Source: Haemaphysalis longicornis (lineage: Eukaryota > Arthropoda > Arachnida > Ixodida > Ixodidae). Taken from it: a stretch of DNA of 64,000 bases. The position numbers and the translations under genes are program-made. Positions 63,961 through 64,000 of the stretch are shown one piece after another (within the stretch, counting starts at the first letter, position 1; the number at the start of each line of letters is the position of its first letter). The notes beneath the pieces were generated by a model. That model was given only the letters and a program-made list of their open reading frames with translations. It was not told the DNA's origin and did not search any database. The stretch covers positions 63,989,878 to 64,053,877 of the forward strand of contig CM023454.1 of the NCBI GenBank assembly GCA_013339765.2. Direction: 5' to 3'.

Positions 63961-64000
63961 GGAGGCCCGGCTATTTCAGCTGACAGGGGTTTTCCCTTAA

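Larger units (their letters stand above)
58653..64000 (+). repeat. Direct duplication, right copy (B), runs to window end
   Basis: Same content and order as 51,738-57,097. Differences from copy A are mostly single-base indels in homopolymers and short repeats (for example the CA run at 60,841 and A, T, G and C runs at 61,350-61,400, 62,640 and 63,000-63,020). The match still holds at 63,984 and becomes noisy in the last 15 bases, so the block may continue beyond the window. Confidence 0.93.

Noticed and set aside
1..64000. A prokaryotic defence or biosynthetic system
   Set aside because: No operon-like gene runs, no ribosome binding site pattern and no known defence or biosynthesis domain were seen. 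Everything recognisable is of eukaryotic transposon origin.

Overview
The window looks like nuclear, non-coding-rich DNA from an animal, most probably a hard tick or another chelicerate. This is an inference. It rests on the density of Ty3/gypsy and RNase-H-bearing LINE retrotransposons whose protein fragments resemble those common in tick assemblies, on TA and CA microsatellites, on tRNA-like SINEs, and on the absence of compact gene structure. I see no convincing intact host gene and no bacterial-type operon. Almost every recognisable coding stretch is a decayed transposable element.

Layout. 1-1.6 kb: no gene. 1.6-3.1 kb: truncated gypsy copy 1 (family A). 3.2-4.6 kb: minus-strand LINE RT/RNase H remnant. 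5.9-7.2 kb: Tigger/pogo-like DNA transposon remnants. 7.25-9.5 kb: LINE pieces on both strands. 9,511-15,466: nearly full-length gypsy copy 2 (family A) inserted in the ORF1 of a LINE whose remainder runs to about 19.46 kb. 20.5-22.2 kb: another gypsy pol remnant. 22.4-25 kb: a cluster of two foldback elements with hammerhead-ribozyme-like arms, two partial gypsy 3' ends, two tRNA-like SINEs and TA microsatellites. 25,385-25,800: solo LTR of family A. 26.9-27.4 kb: LINE RT fragment fused to an LTR scrap. 29.7-44.3 kb: a three-level nest. An old LINE is split by gypsy copy 3 (family A, 30,164-41,655), whose 5' LTR is in turn split by a structurally complete I-group LINE (30,311-35,869) flanked by an 11-bp target duplication. 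47,384-52,555: full-length minus-strand gypsy (family B). 51.74-57.1 kb and 58.65-64 kb: a direct duplication of about 5.3 kb covering the 5' LTR and part of gag of family B plus flanking DNA.

How the parts relate. The gypsy copies keep the usual order LTR, gag (CCHC knuckle), aspartic protease, reverse transcriptase, RNase H, integrase, polypurine tract, LTR. All carry frameshifts, stops and lost catalytic residues, so none should act alone. The nesting gives a relative age order. The shared RT frameshift of copies 2 and 3 suggests descent from one already defective source.

Limits. All homology calls were made by eye from recognised family motifs, not by database search. Boundaries without LTR ends or target duplications are approximate. 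The best candidates for something less ordinary are the hammerhead-like foldback elements near 22.5 and 23.4 kb and the direct duplication at the right end, which may be biological or an assembly artefact.
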